Source: Tumebacillus permanentifrigoris
GTDB taxonomy: Bacteria > Bacillota > Bacilli > Tumebacillales > Tumebacillaceae
DNA length: 44,752 nucleotides
Assembly (NCBI RefSeq): GCF_003148565.1
Contig: NZ_QGGL01000014.1
Coordinates: 97,466-142,217, forward strand
Reading direction: 5' to 3'
The notes beneath the pieces were generated by a model that saw only the letters and a program-made list of their open reading frames with translations, did not search any database and was not told where the DNA came from. Below are positions 25,910-33,833 of the stretch, piece after piece. How positions within the stretch are numbered: the stretch's first letter is position 1; each line of letters begins with the position of its first letter. The position numbers were made by a program, and so were the translations under genes.

Positions 25910-25956
25910 CATGGTTGCAATTCGCTTAAAATCTTGCTATAGTAAGACCGTTCTTG

Positions 25957-25971
25957 AATTATCAGAATTGT
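25957..25971. promoter_or_regulatory. Possible CodY box upstream of codY
   Basis: AATTATCAGAATTGT matches 11 of 15 positions of the CodY consensus AATTTTCWGAAAATT. Autoregulation is plausible, but the site is 142 nt before the likely -10 and the score is modest. Confidence 0.28.
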
Positions 25972-26112
25972 TCCAAGCGAATTTTCCGTCTTTTCTGGGT
26001 AGACACGTATAGAAACTGGGATGATCTGTCTATATTGTGAATAGGAACGGACACAGAATGTCAAGGTTATGTTACATTTCTGTGATAATTGCTAGATTTG
26101 GCTTTTGCTCGC

Positions 26113-26141
26113 TTGAAATCATGTAGCAGTTCGCATAATGT
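26113..26141 (+). promoter_or_regulatory. Likely codY promoter
   Basis: TTGAAA at 26113-26118 and TAATGT at 26136-26141 with 17-nt spacing, about 60 nt before the codY start. Confidence 0.5.
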
Positions 26142-26200
26142 TATATGTGATTGTCCCAAGGTTAGAATTAATCAAAAAACATAGATAGCAGGTGGACCCC

Positions 26201-26980
26201 ATGGCTTTATTGGAAAAAATACAACGATTTAATCGACTGTTGCAAAAATCGGCGGCGAATGGTGTGGACTTTATGGAGCTGGCCAAGCTCCTCAGCGATA
26301 TGGTTGACTCCAACGTGTACGTCGTAGGCAAAACCGGCAAGATCCTCGGTTTCGGACTTGCGGAGTACGAACTGACCTTGGAGTGGAACCAGATCATGAC
26401 GGTTGATCAACGCTTCCCAGGCGAGTTCAACGAGAACTTGTTGAAGTTCGGGGAAACGACCAAAAACGTCGAACACAAGGAACCGTTCTACGTCTTCAGC
26501 CCAGAAGAAAACGAAGTGTTCAAAAAGAAAAACATCACCCTCGTCCCGATCGTCGGCGGCGGTACCCGTCTGGGCACTCTCGTCCTCGCCCGTCTGAACA
26601 AGGAATTCAGCGATGATGACCTGATCCTCGCGGAGTACGGAGCAACGGTTGTCGGCATGGAGATCATCCGTTCTGAGCAAGAGGAGATTCACGAGAAAGC
26701 TCGCCAACGTGCAATGGTGATGATGGCGCTCGAATCCCTGTCCTTCTCTGAGCAAGAAGCGATCCAGCACATCTTTAAGGAACTTGAAGGTTCTGAAGGT
26801 CTGCTCGTCGCTTCCAAGATCGCAGACCGCGTTGGCATCACCCGTTCGGTCATCGTCAACGCGATTCGCAAGCTGGAATCGGCTGGCGTCATCGAGTCAC
26901 GGTCGCTTGGCATGAAGGGGACCTACATCAAAGTCCTCAACCCGCTGTTCCTCGACCAACTCGCAGCGCTCGACAAGTAA
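26201..26980 (+). CDS. codY: GTP-sensing pleiotropic transcriptional repressor CodY
   Basis: A 259-residue CodY of standard length. The N-terminal GAF domain (about 1-155) binds branched-chain amino acids and includes VPIVGGGTRLGTLVLARL and DDDLILAEYGATVVGMEI. The C-terminal winged helix (about 200-245) carries ASKIADRVGITRSVIVNAIRK and the near-invariant SRSLGMKGTYIKVLN. With isoleucine/valine and GTP it binds DNA and represses nitrogen, amino-acid and competence genes. The start MALLEK matches the family; AGGTGG lies 5 nt upstream, and a GTG at 26192 overlaps that site. It is not beside clpYQ/hslUV here, unlike in B. subtilis. Confidence 0.97.
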   Translation: MALLEKIQRFNRLLQKSAANGVDFMELAKLLSDMVDSNVYVVGKTGKILGFGLAEYELTLEWNQIMTVDQRFPGEFNENLLKFGETTKNVEHKEPFYVFSPEENEVFKKKNITLVPIVGGGTRLGTLVLARLNKEFSDDDLILAEYGATVVGMEIIRSEQEEIHEKARQRAMVMMALESLSFSEQEAIQHIFKELEGSEGLLVASKIADRVGITRSVIVNAIRKLESAGVIESRSLGMKGTYIKVLNPLFLDQLAALDK

Positions 26981-27005
26981 ATCAACAGCTCACCGCATGT
27001 TAGGC

Positions 27006-27045
27006 AAAAAGAACCCGACCTCGTAGGAGGTCGGGTTCTTTTTTT
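27006..27045. terminator. Bidirectional terminator between codY and the amidase gene
   Basis: A perfect 17-bp stem from AAAAAGAACCCGACCTC with a GTAG loop, flanked by A and T runs. Confidence 0.93.
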
Positions 27046-28582
27046 ATTTCAGGGTCTCGACCAGCGCTTGAAAAATCGCCTCCGCAGCTGCGTCTTGGAA
27101 CTGCGGGTCTTTGGCTTTTTGCTCGTCGCGTTGGTTGGTGAGGAAGGCGGTCTCGATCAACACAGCGGGTTGCGGGTTCTCGCGCAGGACGTAGTAGTCG
27201 CCAAATCGTGTGCCGTGGTCGGGCAGTCCGAGGTGTTGGACGAGTTGGTCTTGGATGCGCGAGGCGAGTTCGCGGTCTAGTCCTGTCTCGTTGTACGAGA
27301 ATGTCATCGTCCCCGACAGGTTGGGGTCGGCGTTGGTGTTGTAATGCAGGGAGACAAATGCATCACAAGCCTCCTGTTTCGATGTCTGTACACGCTCGTC
27401 TAGCGAGATGAACTGGTCATCGGAGCGGGTGAGCACAACCCGTGCCCCTGTCGCTGTCAATTTGTTGGCGAGCAAGCGGGTGAGCGGAAGGGTGAGGTCT
27501 TTCTCGTAAACCCCGGTCGAGCGTCCGATCGCGCCGACATCGTAGCCGCCATGCCCAGCATCGAGCACGATCGTCTTGCCGTGCAGCACACCGTCCAGAG
27601 ATTGCCCGCGCTCCGGCAAGTGGGTGATGTCGCCGTTGACCTGCGGTAGCCAACCGGCGACCCAAGCGCGCTGCCCGTTGGCCAAGTTGATCTCCAACCA
27701 CTTGCCCGACTTCCCGGTCACCGGGTAGGTGGACCCCGCAGCACCTGTCTCCAGCAACGCAAAGTTCGTCCCTGGGCCGCTGCGGATGTTCGTGGTGTCC
27801 TGCAGGGTGAGCGTCGGGTTTCCTATGTCAGAAGTCTTGGGCCCTGGGACAGTCTCTGTACTAGGTAGAGGTTTGCCCGGCAGCTTCAAATACTCCGCCT
27901 TCACATAGGCTTTTCTCCCTTGCCAGTCGATCTGCATCCAAGCGCTGTCTTCCTGTGTGACTTGGACGAGATCGCCCTGTTTGAGGGTGCCGAGGATCGG
28001 GGCAGACTGGGAAGGGTCAGCTCGCACATTCAAGCTGTCGATCAACACGGTCGCCCGCTCCTGCTCCGCTTGGGCGTTGCGTTTGGCTTTGGCTTCGTTG
28101 AGCGTTACATAGGACTTCGCCACCCAGCCGACCCGTTCGTCGGGCAGGCGGATCTGTACCCAATCCGCACTCTGTTGGAGCACTGGGTAGGGCGTACCCG
28201 GTTGGATCGTCGTCACGACCTCGAAGGATGTGCTCGCGCCACCGCGTACATTCAAACTCGCGACCGTCGCCTCCGCGACGCTGATCGTCGGGTTGGACGT
28301 GGCGAATCGCCCGCCCTCTTTGACGAGCGAGGCGTGAATCCAACCGGTCTTGCCGTTCTCAACTTGCACGTGATACCAGCCGTTCTCCGCTGTCAGGACG
28401 GTCAGTTGGTCACCATAGTCGGCATGCCCGACCACCGGATCTTCGGTCGAGGCACCTGCGCGAATGTTCACATCGTAGGCGATTACTTTCACGTACCGAC
28501 CGTTGTCTGCGGCCACCGCCACCACGGAGAACAGCAGACTGAAACAGATGACGAGGGCGACGAGGATTGATTTCCGGTTCAA
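27044..28582 (-). CDS. N-acetylmuramoyl-L-alanine amidase with four SH3b domains
   Basis: A 512-residue secreted protein. A signal peptide covers about residues 1-25 (ILVALVICFSLLFSVVAVAA). Four bacterial SH3 domains follow at about 30-88, 104-162, 178-235 and 257-315, each with a (V/L)NVR or NIR(S)GP-type start, for wall binding. The Amidase_3 domain at about 334-512 has zinc and catalytic residues H344 (DAGHGG), E360 (YEKDL), H413 (SLHYN) and E477 (LIETAF). It cleaves the lactyl-alanine bond of peptidoglycan. The TTG start is supported by GAGGAGG 8 nt upstream. Relatives include CwlC/CwlD/LytC-type hydrolases. Its precise role (cell separation, germination or turnover) is not given by context. 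Confidence 0.94.
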   Translation of the reverse strand: MNRKSILVALVICFSLLFSVVAVAADNGRYVKVIAYDVNIRAGASTEDPVVGHADYGDQLTVLTAENGWYHVQVENGKTGWIHASLVKEGGRFATSNPTISVAEATVASLNVRGGASTSFEVVTTIQPGTPYPVLQQSADWVQIRLPDERVGWVAKSYVTLNEAKAKRNAQAEQERATVLIDSLNVRADPSQSAPILGTLKQGDLVQVTQEDSAWMQIDWQGRKAYVKAEYLKLPGKPLPSTETVPGPKTSDIGNPTLTLQDTTNIRSGPGTNFALLETGAAGSTYPVTGKSGKWLEINLANGQRAWVAGWLPQVNGDITHLPERGQSLDGVLHGKTIVLDAGHGGYDVGAIGRSTGVYEKDLTLPLTRLLANKLTATGARVVLTRSDDQFISLDERVQTSKQEACDAFVSLHYNTNADPNLSGTMTFSYNETGLDRELASRIQDQLVQHLGLPDHGTRFGDYYVLRENPQPAVLIETAFLTNQRDEQKAKDPQFQDAAAEAIFQALVETLK

Positions 28583-28737
28583 GGTGCGGTCCTCCTCTTG
28601 GACATGTGTTTTGCCACCCCTATTCGTCCCTTGAAAACAGGATTCCTGCCCTTCGACACCGTTTTTTTCCGATCCGACAGGGAAGGCTAGAAGCAGACGA
28701 ATTGCGACACCCTCACACCCCCAAGGAGGTCTTCTGC

Positions 28738-28911
28738 ATGCGTAAGTCCATTCACCAGCAAGTGTCCGCCTATATGAACAAAAGGCTGCTCAACGTGGAC
28801 TTCCACGACTTCCTGCAAAAACAGATCTACCTCGAAGATGTAGAACTCGCCACTGAGTTCTCGCTGACCTCCCGCGAAGTGCAACAGCTGCGCACCAAGC
28901 TGCAAAGGTAG
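28738..28911 (+). CDS. Small 57-aa helical protein of unknown function
   Basis: A 57-residue frame starting MRKSIHQQVSAYM with AAGGAGG 8 nt upstream. It is predicted largely helical and mixed-charge (FLQKQIYLEDVELATEFSLT, then SREVQQLRTKLQR). The last third looks like a small helix-turn-helix, but the protein is too short to assign. It lies 51 nt before hemZ on the same strand and may be cotranscribed. No family recognised; the ribosome binding site and codon pattern argue that it is a real gene. Confidence 0.65.
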   Translation: MRKSIHQQVSAYMNKRLLNVDFHDFLQKQIYLEDVELATEFSLTSREVQQLRTKLQR

Positions 28912-28962
28912 TAGACGGAGAGCGTTGTGACCGTTACACTGGTGTCTGGAGGTGAAGCCCTT

Positions 28963-30486
28963 ATGCGGATCGCCATCGATCTTGGCAACCCGAATTACCA
29001 GAAGGAAACGGAGCGCCTGCTCCACCTGTTCTTCGAAGAAGACGAAGTGTCGTTCGATGCACAGGAGGATGCGGCGCTGTTGATACGAGTGTGGACGGAG
29101 GAGGAAGCAAACTCCGTCACAGCACGGGCTGAGCTGCACGATCGACGCGACGGTCGGAGCTACACGAGCTTTTTTACCAAAGTCTTGGAACCGGGTCTCA
29201 GTGCAAATCTGCGCATGAAACGCGGCAAGCCGGCCGTTCTGCGCGCCTTGCACGACCTGTTGGAACAACTGACCGGCGAGCACCAACCGTGGGGCATCCT
29301 GTTTGGCGTGCGTCCGCTGAAACTTGTGCACAACATGCGCGAACAGGGCCGGGACAACGCCTACATACGCCAAACCCTGCGCAACGAACACGCGATCTCG
29401 GCGGAGCGCATCGACCTGTTGATGGAGATCGTCGACGCCCAACTCGCCACGATGCCCGATCTCTACGAGATCGACAAGGAAGTCAGCATCTATGTTGGCA
29501 TCCCATTTTGCCCGACACATTGTGCCTACTGCACGTTCCCGGCCTACTCGATGGAGGACAAAGCAACGTATGCGCCGTCCTTCCTCGACGCGCTGGATCG
29601 GGAGTTCGCGGCGATCGGCGCGTTTTTGCAGGAGTACAACATCCCGGTCACGTCCGTCTATCTGGGCGGTGGCACACCGACTTCGCTAAAAGCTCCAGAA
29701 TTGGAGCGCGTGATGAAAGGGATCTACGCGCACATCCCCGGTTCACAGCGGTGGCGCGAGTTCACGGTGGAAGCGGGGCGTCCGGACACGATTACACCGG
29801 AGCGTGTAGAAGTCATGCGCCGATACGGGGTCAACCGCATCTCTGTCAATCCGCAAACCTTCAAAGCGGAAACGCTAAAGACGATCGGTCGCGGTCACAC
29901 GCCGGACATCGTCGACAAGCGGTTCCACCTCGTGAAGGAAGCAGGATTTGAAAACATCAACATGGACATGATCCTCGGTCTGCCCGGCGAAGATCTCGAC
30001 GATGTGCGCCACACCCGCCAGCGCATTGAAGCGCTGAACCCAGACTCGGTCACCGTACACACGATGTCGTTCAAACGCACTGCTGTCGTGAACAAGGAAC
30101 GCGACCAGTACACGATCCCGCACACGCGCGTCGTGCGCCAGATGATGGCGGAGACGGCGGAGTGGGCGCGAGGACTTGGCTATCATCCCTACTATGTCTA
30201 TCGGCAAAAAGACATCCTCGGCAACTTGGAAAACGTCGGGTACGCGCAACCTGGCAAGGACTCGATCTACAACATCGCGATCATGGAGGAGCGCCAGACG
30301 ATCATCGGACTCGGTGGCGGTGCTTCGTCCAAACTGTACCGCAAGGGCGAGTTTCTCAGCCACGTCTACAACGCCAAGGAACCCAAAGCCTATGTCGATT
30401 CTGTCGAGCAGGTCATTGAGAAAAAGCTCAACGCCCTGCGCGAAGTTTTCGCCCCGGAAGAAATCAAAGAGCCACGCTCCGTCTGA
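28963..30486 (+). CDS. hemZ: HemZ-type coproporphyrinogen dehydrogenase (radical SAM)
   Basis: A 507-residue radical SAM protein. The 4Fe-4S motif is C183-PTH-C187-AY-C190 in IPFCPTHCAYCTFPAYS, followed by VYLGGGTPTSL (SAM binding) and a HemN-like half including GLPGEDLDDV. The extra N-terminal region of about 170 residues before the motif marks the HemZ subgroup rather than HemN. HemZ is annotated as an oxygen-independent coproporphyrinogen III oxidase, though some HemN-like proteins have other roles. The ATG at 28963 has TGGAGGTGA upstream. A GTG at 28927 would add 12 residues without support. Its terminator overlaps the end of the gene. Confidence 0.9.
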   Translation: MRIAIDLGNPNYQKETERLLHLFFEEDEVSFDAQEDAALLIRVWTEEEANSVTARAELHDRRDGRSYTSFFTKVLEPGLSANLRMKRGKPAVLRALHDLLEQLTGEHQPWGILFGVRPLKLVHNMREQGRDNAYIRQTLRNEHAISAERIDLLMEIVDAQLATMPDLYEIDKEVSIYVGIPFCPTHCAYCTFPAYSMEDKATYAPSFLDALDREFAAIGAFLQEYNIPVTSVYLGGGTPTSLKAPELERVMKGIYAHIPGSQRWREFTVEAGRPDTITPERVEVMRRYGVNRISVNPQTFKAETLKTIGRGHTPDIVDKRFHLVKEAGFENINMDMILGLPGEDLDDVRHTRQRIEALNPDSVTVHTMSFKRTAVVNKERDQYTIPHTRVVRQMMAETAEWARGLGYHPYYVYRQKDILGNLENVGYAQPGKDSIYNIAIMEERQTIIGLGGGASSKLYRKGEFLSHVYNAKEPKAYVDSVEQVIEKKLNALREVFAPEEIKEPRSV

Positions 30487-30503
30487 CGGAGTGGGGCTTT
30501 TTT
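30466..30503 (+). terminator. Terminator overlapping the 3' end of hemZ
   Basis: AGCC-CTCCG and CGGAG-GGCT arms with a T run; the hemZ stop codon lies in the loop. Confidence 0.78.
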
Positions 30504-30586
30504 GTGAACATCGGGACTAGGTGCAGGAGAATATGGTAGACTGGAATTTAGGAAATCTAATCGTACAGTGAGTGGGGAACCTATAC

Positions 30587-32170
30587 ATGTCTTCAACTGC
30601 AAAAAAAGGGCTGGTCGCCGGAGCCTTTTCGCTCGCCTTGGCGGGTTTACTTTCGAAAATTTTGGGCGTCGTTTATATCCTTCCCTTTCAGAACATGGCA
30701 GGAGACTACGTGCTGGCTCTGTACCAGCACGCCTATGCGATCTATGTCGTGATCTTGACGGTGACGACTGCGGGCATACCGCTGGCGATTTCAAAATTGA
30801 TCGCCGAGCGCAATACGATGCGCGATTATGCGATGGCCGATCAGATCTACCGCGTGGGAGCCAGATACATGACGATCGCTGGGGTGATCATGTGGCTGGT
30901 GATGTTCGCCTTGGGTGGGGTGATTGCGATCTTCGTCGGGAACTATGCGGCATCGACTGCGATTCGTGCGTTGTCGTTCGCCCTGCTGGTTGTCCCGTTG
31001 TTGGCGGCGATGCGCGGGTATCTGCAAGGACATCAAGAGATGGCGATCTCCGGCTATTCGCAGGTGTTGGAGCAGTTGGTGCGCGTGCTGGTCATCCTCG
31101 TCGGGGTCTACACCGCCGTGACGATCGAGGCATCAAGCAATTGGACGGCGGCGATCGCGACCTTCTCCGGCGTGTTGGGGGCGGCATGCAGCGTCGTGTA
31201 CCTCGCCCGCCATGTCGTGCGGGTGCGCCGTGAGAACAAGCAAAAAATCACCAGGGAATCCGGACTGACCAACAAGCAAGTCTTTCGCAAGATCGCGCTG
31301 ATCGCGTTGCCGATTTCACTGTCTTCGCTGGTCTTGCCACTTTCGCAGAACGTCGACAATTTCACGATCACGAACTTGCTGAAGTGGGGTCTTGATATGT
31401 CCCAGACGATGGCCGATTCGGAGTTCGGGATCTTCACAGGGCGTGCGCTGCGTTTAATCGCGATGCCGTTGTCGCTGGCGACGGCGATCGGACTCTCGTT
31501 GATGCCGGCGATCACACAAGCGATCGCGGAAAAAAACACGCAGCTGCGCAACGAGCGCGTGTTGATGTCGTACCGTCTGACCAGTTTCTTTTCCTTTCCG
31601 ATGGCGGCGGGCATCCTGTTGCTGGCAGGTCCGATCGACATCATGATGTTCAAAGACACCGCGGGTGCAGACACGATTGCGATGGTTTCGTTGATGGCGA
31701 TCTTCTCGTCGTTTGAACTGGTGACGGCGTATGTGCTACAAGCGCTCGGGCATATGTACTTGCCGATTCGTTACATGTTTGCCGGGTTGGGGTTGAAATT
31801 GGTGTTGAACTTTGCGCTGGTGCCGTTCTATGGGATTTTTGGCGCGGCGGTCGCGAGTGTCGCCGGCTACCTGCTGTCCTCGATCTTGAACTTCCGCTCC
31901 GTGCAGAAGATCGGGGGAATTCCGCTCGCGTTCAACGACATTTTTGGCAAGCCTGTACTCGCTTCGATCGTGATGGGCATCGTCGTCTGGATCATCACGA
32001 AAATCCCATTTGAGCTGATCATTCCGTATGAGCGCTTCGCCAACCTCGCGTTGGTCTTGGTCAGTGGCGCGGTGGGGGCGGCGGTGTTTTTTGCCGTGAT
32101 GGTGCTGATCAAAGGCATCACCCGCGAAGAGATGAAGCGGATGCCGGTCGTGAAAAAGTTTGTCAGATAA
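30587..32170 (+). CDS. MATE/MOP-superfamily flippase (SpoVB/YtgP/MurJ-like)
   Basis: A 527-residue protein with about 14 membrane segments. The N-terminal KKGLVAGAFSLALAGLLSKI is the hallmark of the polysaccharide-transport/MOP flippase group that includes SpoVB, YtgP (Amj/MurJ-like) and other lipid-linked sugar exporters. Such proteins flip lipid-linked wall or polysaccharide precursors across the membrane. The ATG at 30587 follows a GTGGGG stretch at about 8 nt. An MFS transporter begins 21 nt downstream, so they probably share a message. Whether it flips lipid II or another precursor cannot be decided here. Confidence 0.88.
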   Translation: MSSTAKKGLVAGAFSLALAGLLSKILGVVYILPFQNMAGDYVLALYQHAYAIYVVILTVTTAGIPLAISKLIAERNTMRDYAMADQIYRVGARYMTIAGVIMWLVMFALGGVIAIFVGNYAASTAIRALSFALLVVPLLAAMRGYLQGHQEMAISGYSQVLEQLVRVLVILVGVYTAVTIEASSNWTAAIATFSGVLGAACSVVYLARHVVRVRRENKQKITRESGLTNKQVFRKIALIALPISLSSLVLPLSQNVDNFTITNLLKWGLDMSQTMADSEFGIFTGRALRLIAMPLSLATAIGLSLMPAITQAIAEKNTQLRNERVLMSYRLTSFFSFPMAAGILLLAGPIDIMMFKDTAGADTIAMVSLMAIFSSFELVTAYVLQALGHMYLPIRYMFAGLGLKLVLNFALVPFYGIFGAAVASVAGYLLSSILNFRSVQKIGGIPLAFNDIFGKPVLASIVMGIVVWIITKIPFELIIPYERFANLALVLVSGAVGAAVFFAVMVLIKGITREEMKRMPVVKKFVR

Positions 32171-32191
32171 ACGACACAGGGAGGGGTCGTT

Positions 32192-33496
32192 GTGACGTAT
32201 CGGGAGTTGTTACGGCATCGCGGCTACTCCTTGCTTTTTTCTGGGCAGGTGTTGTCACAACTAGGGGATGCGATCTATGAGGTCGGCATCGTCTGGTTGG
32301 TCTACCGCATGACGGGGAGCGCCAGTGCGCTAGGGTGGTTGGCCTTTTGTCAGAGTGTACCGTTTCTGATCTGCGGCTTGTTGGCAGGGGCGTTTGTGGA
32401 TCGCTGGGACCGACGGCTGACGATGCTGGTGTCCGATCTGGTGCGGGGTGTAGCCGTCGTGTATCTAGCGGTGCGATACGCGTATGGGAGTTTGACGCTT
32501 GCAGAAGTCTGCGCAGCGGCGGTCGTGCTGACGACGGCCCGGGCGTTTTTTCATCCCGCGATGCGGGCGTTGTACCCGGCGATGCTCAAGCGTGAACAGT
32601 TGTTGCTCGCCAACTCGCTCAGCGAAGGGGCTAAGCGCATCTGCAAAATCGGCGGGATGGTGCTCGGTGGCGTGCTGATGGCCCAAGCGCAGGGGGGGCT
32701 GGTGCTCTGGGTGAACGCCATGAGTTTCTTCCTCTCGATGCTCACGGTCTATGCCTTTGGAAAAACGCCCTCGACCGCGAGCGGTACAGGGCGTGACAAG
32801 GTCGCAGCCCCAGGTCGCCTACAAAAATCGCGGGATTCTGAACAGCGGTCGGTTCGCATGTCTGGCTCTATTTTCCGGGAAATTGGATCTGCCTTCCGGG
32901 AAGTCTACAACCAGCGCATGGTGTTTTACGCGATTCTCATCTCGTCGCTCGGATTGGTGATCTCTACGGGGCTGATCAAGGTCGGACTCCCGCTGCTTGC
33001 AGGTGTTGTCTTGCAGGGAGAAGGCGACGAATACGGGGTGCTGATGGCCTGCTTCTCGGTTGGCATGTTCATGTCGGCCGCCTCGATGCGCAGGCTCGCC
33101 CGACAGTTCACAATCCTGCAGTTGGTGGGTGTAGGCTGGCTCTGCTATGGCGCGATGCTGTTCCTGCTGTCTTTTGCCCCAACGCTATGGATGGCCTGTC
33201 TGGTGGTCGGCGCGACGGGGTTCGCGCATTTTTTGACCGACATCCCGGTGACGACGCTGATCCAGCAGACGATGCCGATGCACCGCATGTCCGCGTGTCA
33301 GAGCGTCTGGGCGACCGCTTCGTTTGGTTCGGAATCGGTAGGGGTTGCGCTCGGCGGCACGGTGCTTGGATTCGCGACGATCGGAGTCTGTTTTTCCAGT
33401 GCGGGCGGACTTTTGTTGCTGCTTGGGCTGGTTGCGCTGATAAAATTGCGCGGAAATGGGCAGAATGTGCTTGACAGACAAACTTTGTCTGAGTAA
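32192..33496 (+). CDS. MFS transporter, drug-efflux type
   Basis: A 434-residue protein with about 12 membrane segments and the MFS loop motif around FVDRWDRRLTMLVSDLVRG. The N-terminal FSGQVLSQLGDAIYEVGIVW is characteristic of the MFS_3-like (macrolide efflux/enterobactin exporter-like) branch. A Q/R/S-rich central cytoplasmic loop falls at about residues 190-220. GGAGGGG precedes the GTG start. It follows the flippase by 21 nt. Its 3' end holds the hisS promoter, whose -10 overlaps the stop codon. Substrate unknown. Confidence 0.87.
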   Translation: MTYRELLRHRGYSLLFSGQVLSQLGDAIYEVGIVWLVYRMTGSASALGWLAFCQSVPFLICGLLAGAFVDRWDRRLTMLVSDLVRGVAVVYLAVRYAYGSLTLAEVCAAAVVLTTARAFFHPAMRALYPAMLKREQLLLANSLSEGAKRICKIGGMVLGGVLMAQAQGGLVLWVNAMSFFLSMLTVYAFGKTPSTASGTGRDKVAAPGRLQKSRDSEQRSVRMSGSIFREIGSAFREVYNQRMVFYAILISSLGLVISTGLIKVGLPLLAGVVLQGEGDEYGVLMACFSVGMFMSAASMRRLARQFTILQLVGVGWLCYGAMLFLLSFAPTLWMACLVVGATGFAHFLTDIPVTTLIQQTMPMHRMSACQSVWATASFGSESVGVALGGTVLGFATIGVCFSSAGGLLLLLGLVALIKLRGNGQNVLDRQTLSE

Positions 33497-33499
33497 TAT
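33471..33499 (+). promoter_or_regulatory. Consensus promoter of the hisS-aspS T-box leader
   Basis: A perfect TTGACA at 33471-33476, a 17-nt spacer and TAATAT at 33494-33499. The -10 overlaps the stop codon of the MFS gene. Confidence 0.8.
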
Positions 33500-33505
33500 T
33501 ACATG

Positions 33506-33806
33506 TAAATCAATTTCAATGCGTCGTGATCTGTTGACGGGAAAAAGTACCGAAGCAATGCGTTGCCAGAGAGGAGACACCACTTGGCTGCAAGTGTCTC
33601 TCTACGCCACTTCGAGAAAGACATCTCCGAGGACTCACTGCGAACCGTCTCTGTAACGGGAGATGTGTGTAGCGGTTGGGCGTTACCGGGCGTTAACCGG
33701 CCAAAGAGGAAGCGACTGTTTCGTTGTCGTTTCAAGTAGGGTGGTACCACGGGAACTCAAAGCTCTCGTCCCTAGCGCATTGTCGCTAGTGACGAGAGCT
33801 TTTTTT
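33506..33806 (+). promoter_or_regulatory. T-box riboswitch leader for hisS-aspS
   Basis: The leader has the T-box sequence AGGGTGGTACCACGGGAA near 33738-33755, just before a terminator. The Stem I region has AGTA (33546-33549), AGAGAGG (near 33569) and a CGAAG/CTTCG helix. The specifier loop after CTTCG reads AGAAAGACAT, which gives GAC (Asp, 33620-33622) overlapping CAT (His, 33622-33624). Known T-boxes read uncharged tRNA and allow read-through when the amino acid is scarce. The T-box call is firm; the specifier reading is by eye. Confidence 0.9.
33761..33806 (+). terminator. T-box terminator
   Basis: AGCTCTCGTC pairs with GACGAGAGCT, with an inner CTAGCG/CGCTAG stem and a seven-T tail, 28 nt before hisS. 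Confidence 0.92.
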
Positions 33807-33833
33807 CGTTACTCGAAGGAGGTTTATCTACTC

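Noticed and set aside
25857-25943. A 28-codon frame starting ATG at 25857 in the short transcript upstream of codY
   Set aside because: It lacks a properly spaced ribosome binding site and runs through the terminator hairpin.
33608-33610. CAC as the T-box specifier codon
   Set aside because: It falls inside or just before the CTTCG arm of the Stem I helix, not in the loop opposite AGTA. GAC/CAT at 33620-33624 fits better, though not certainly.
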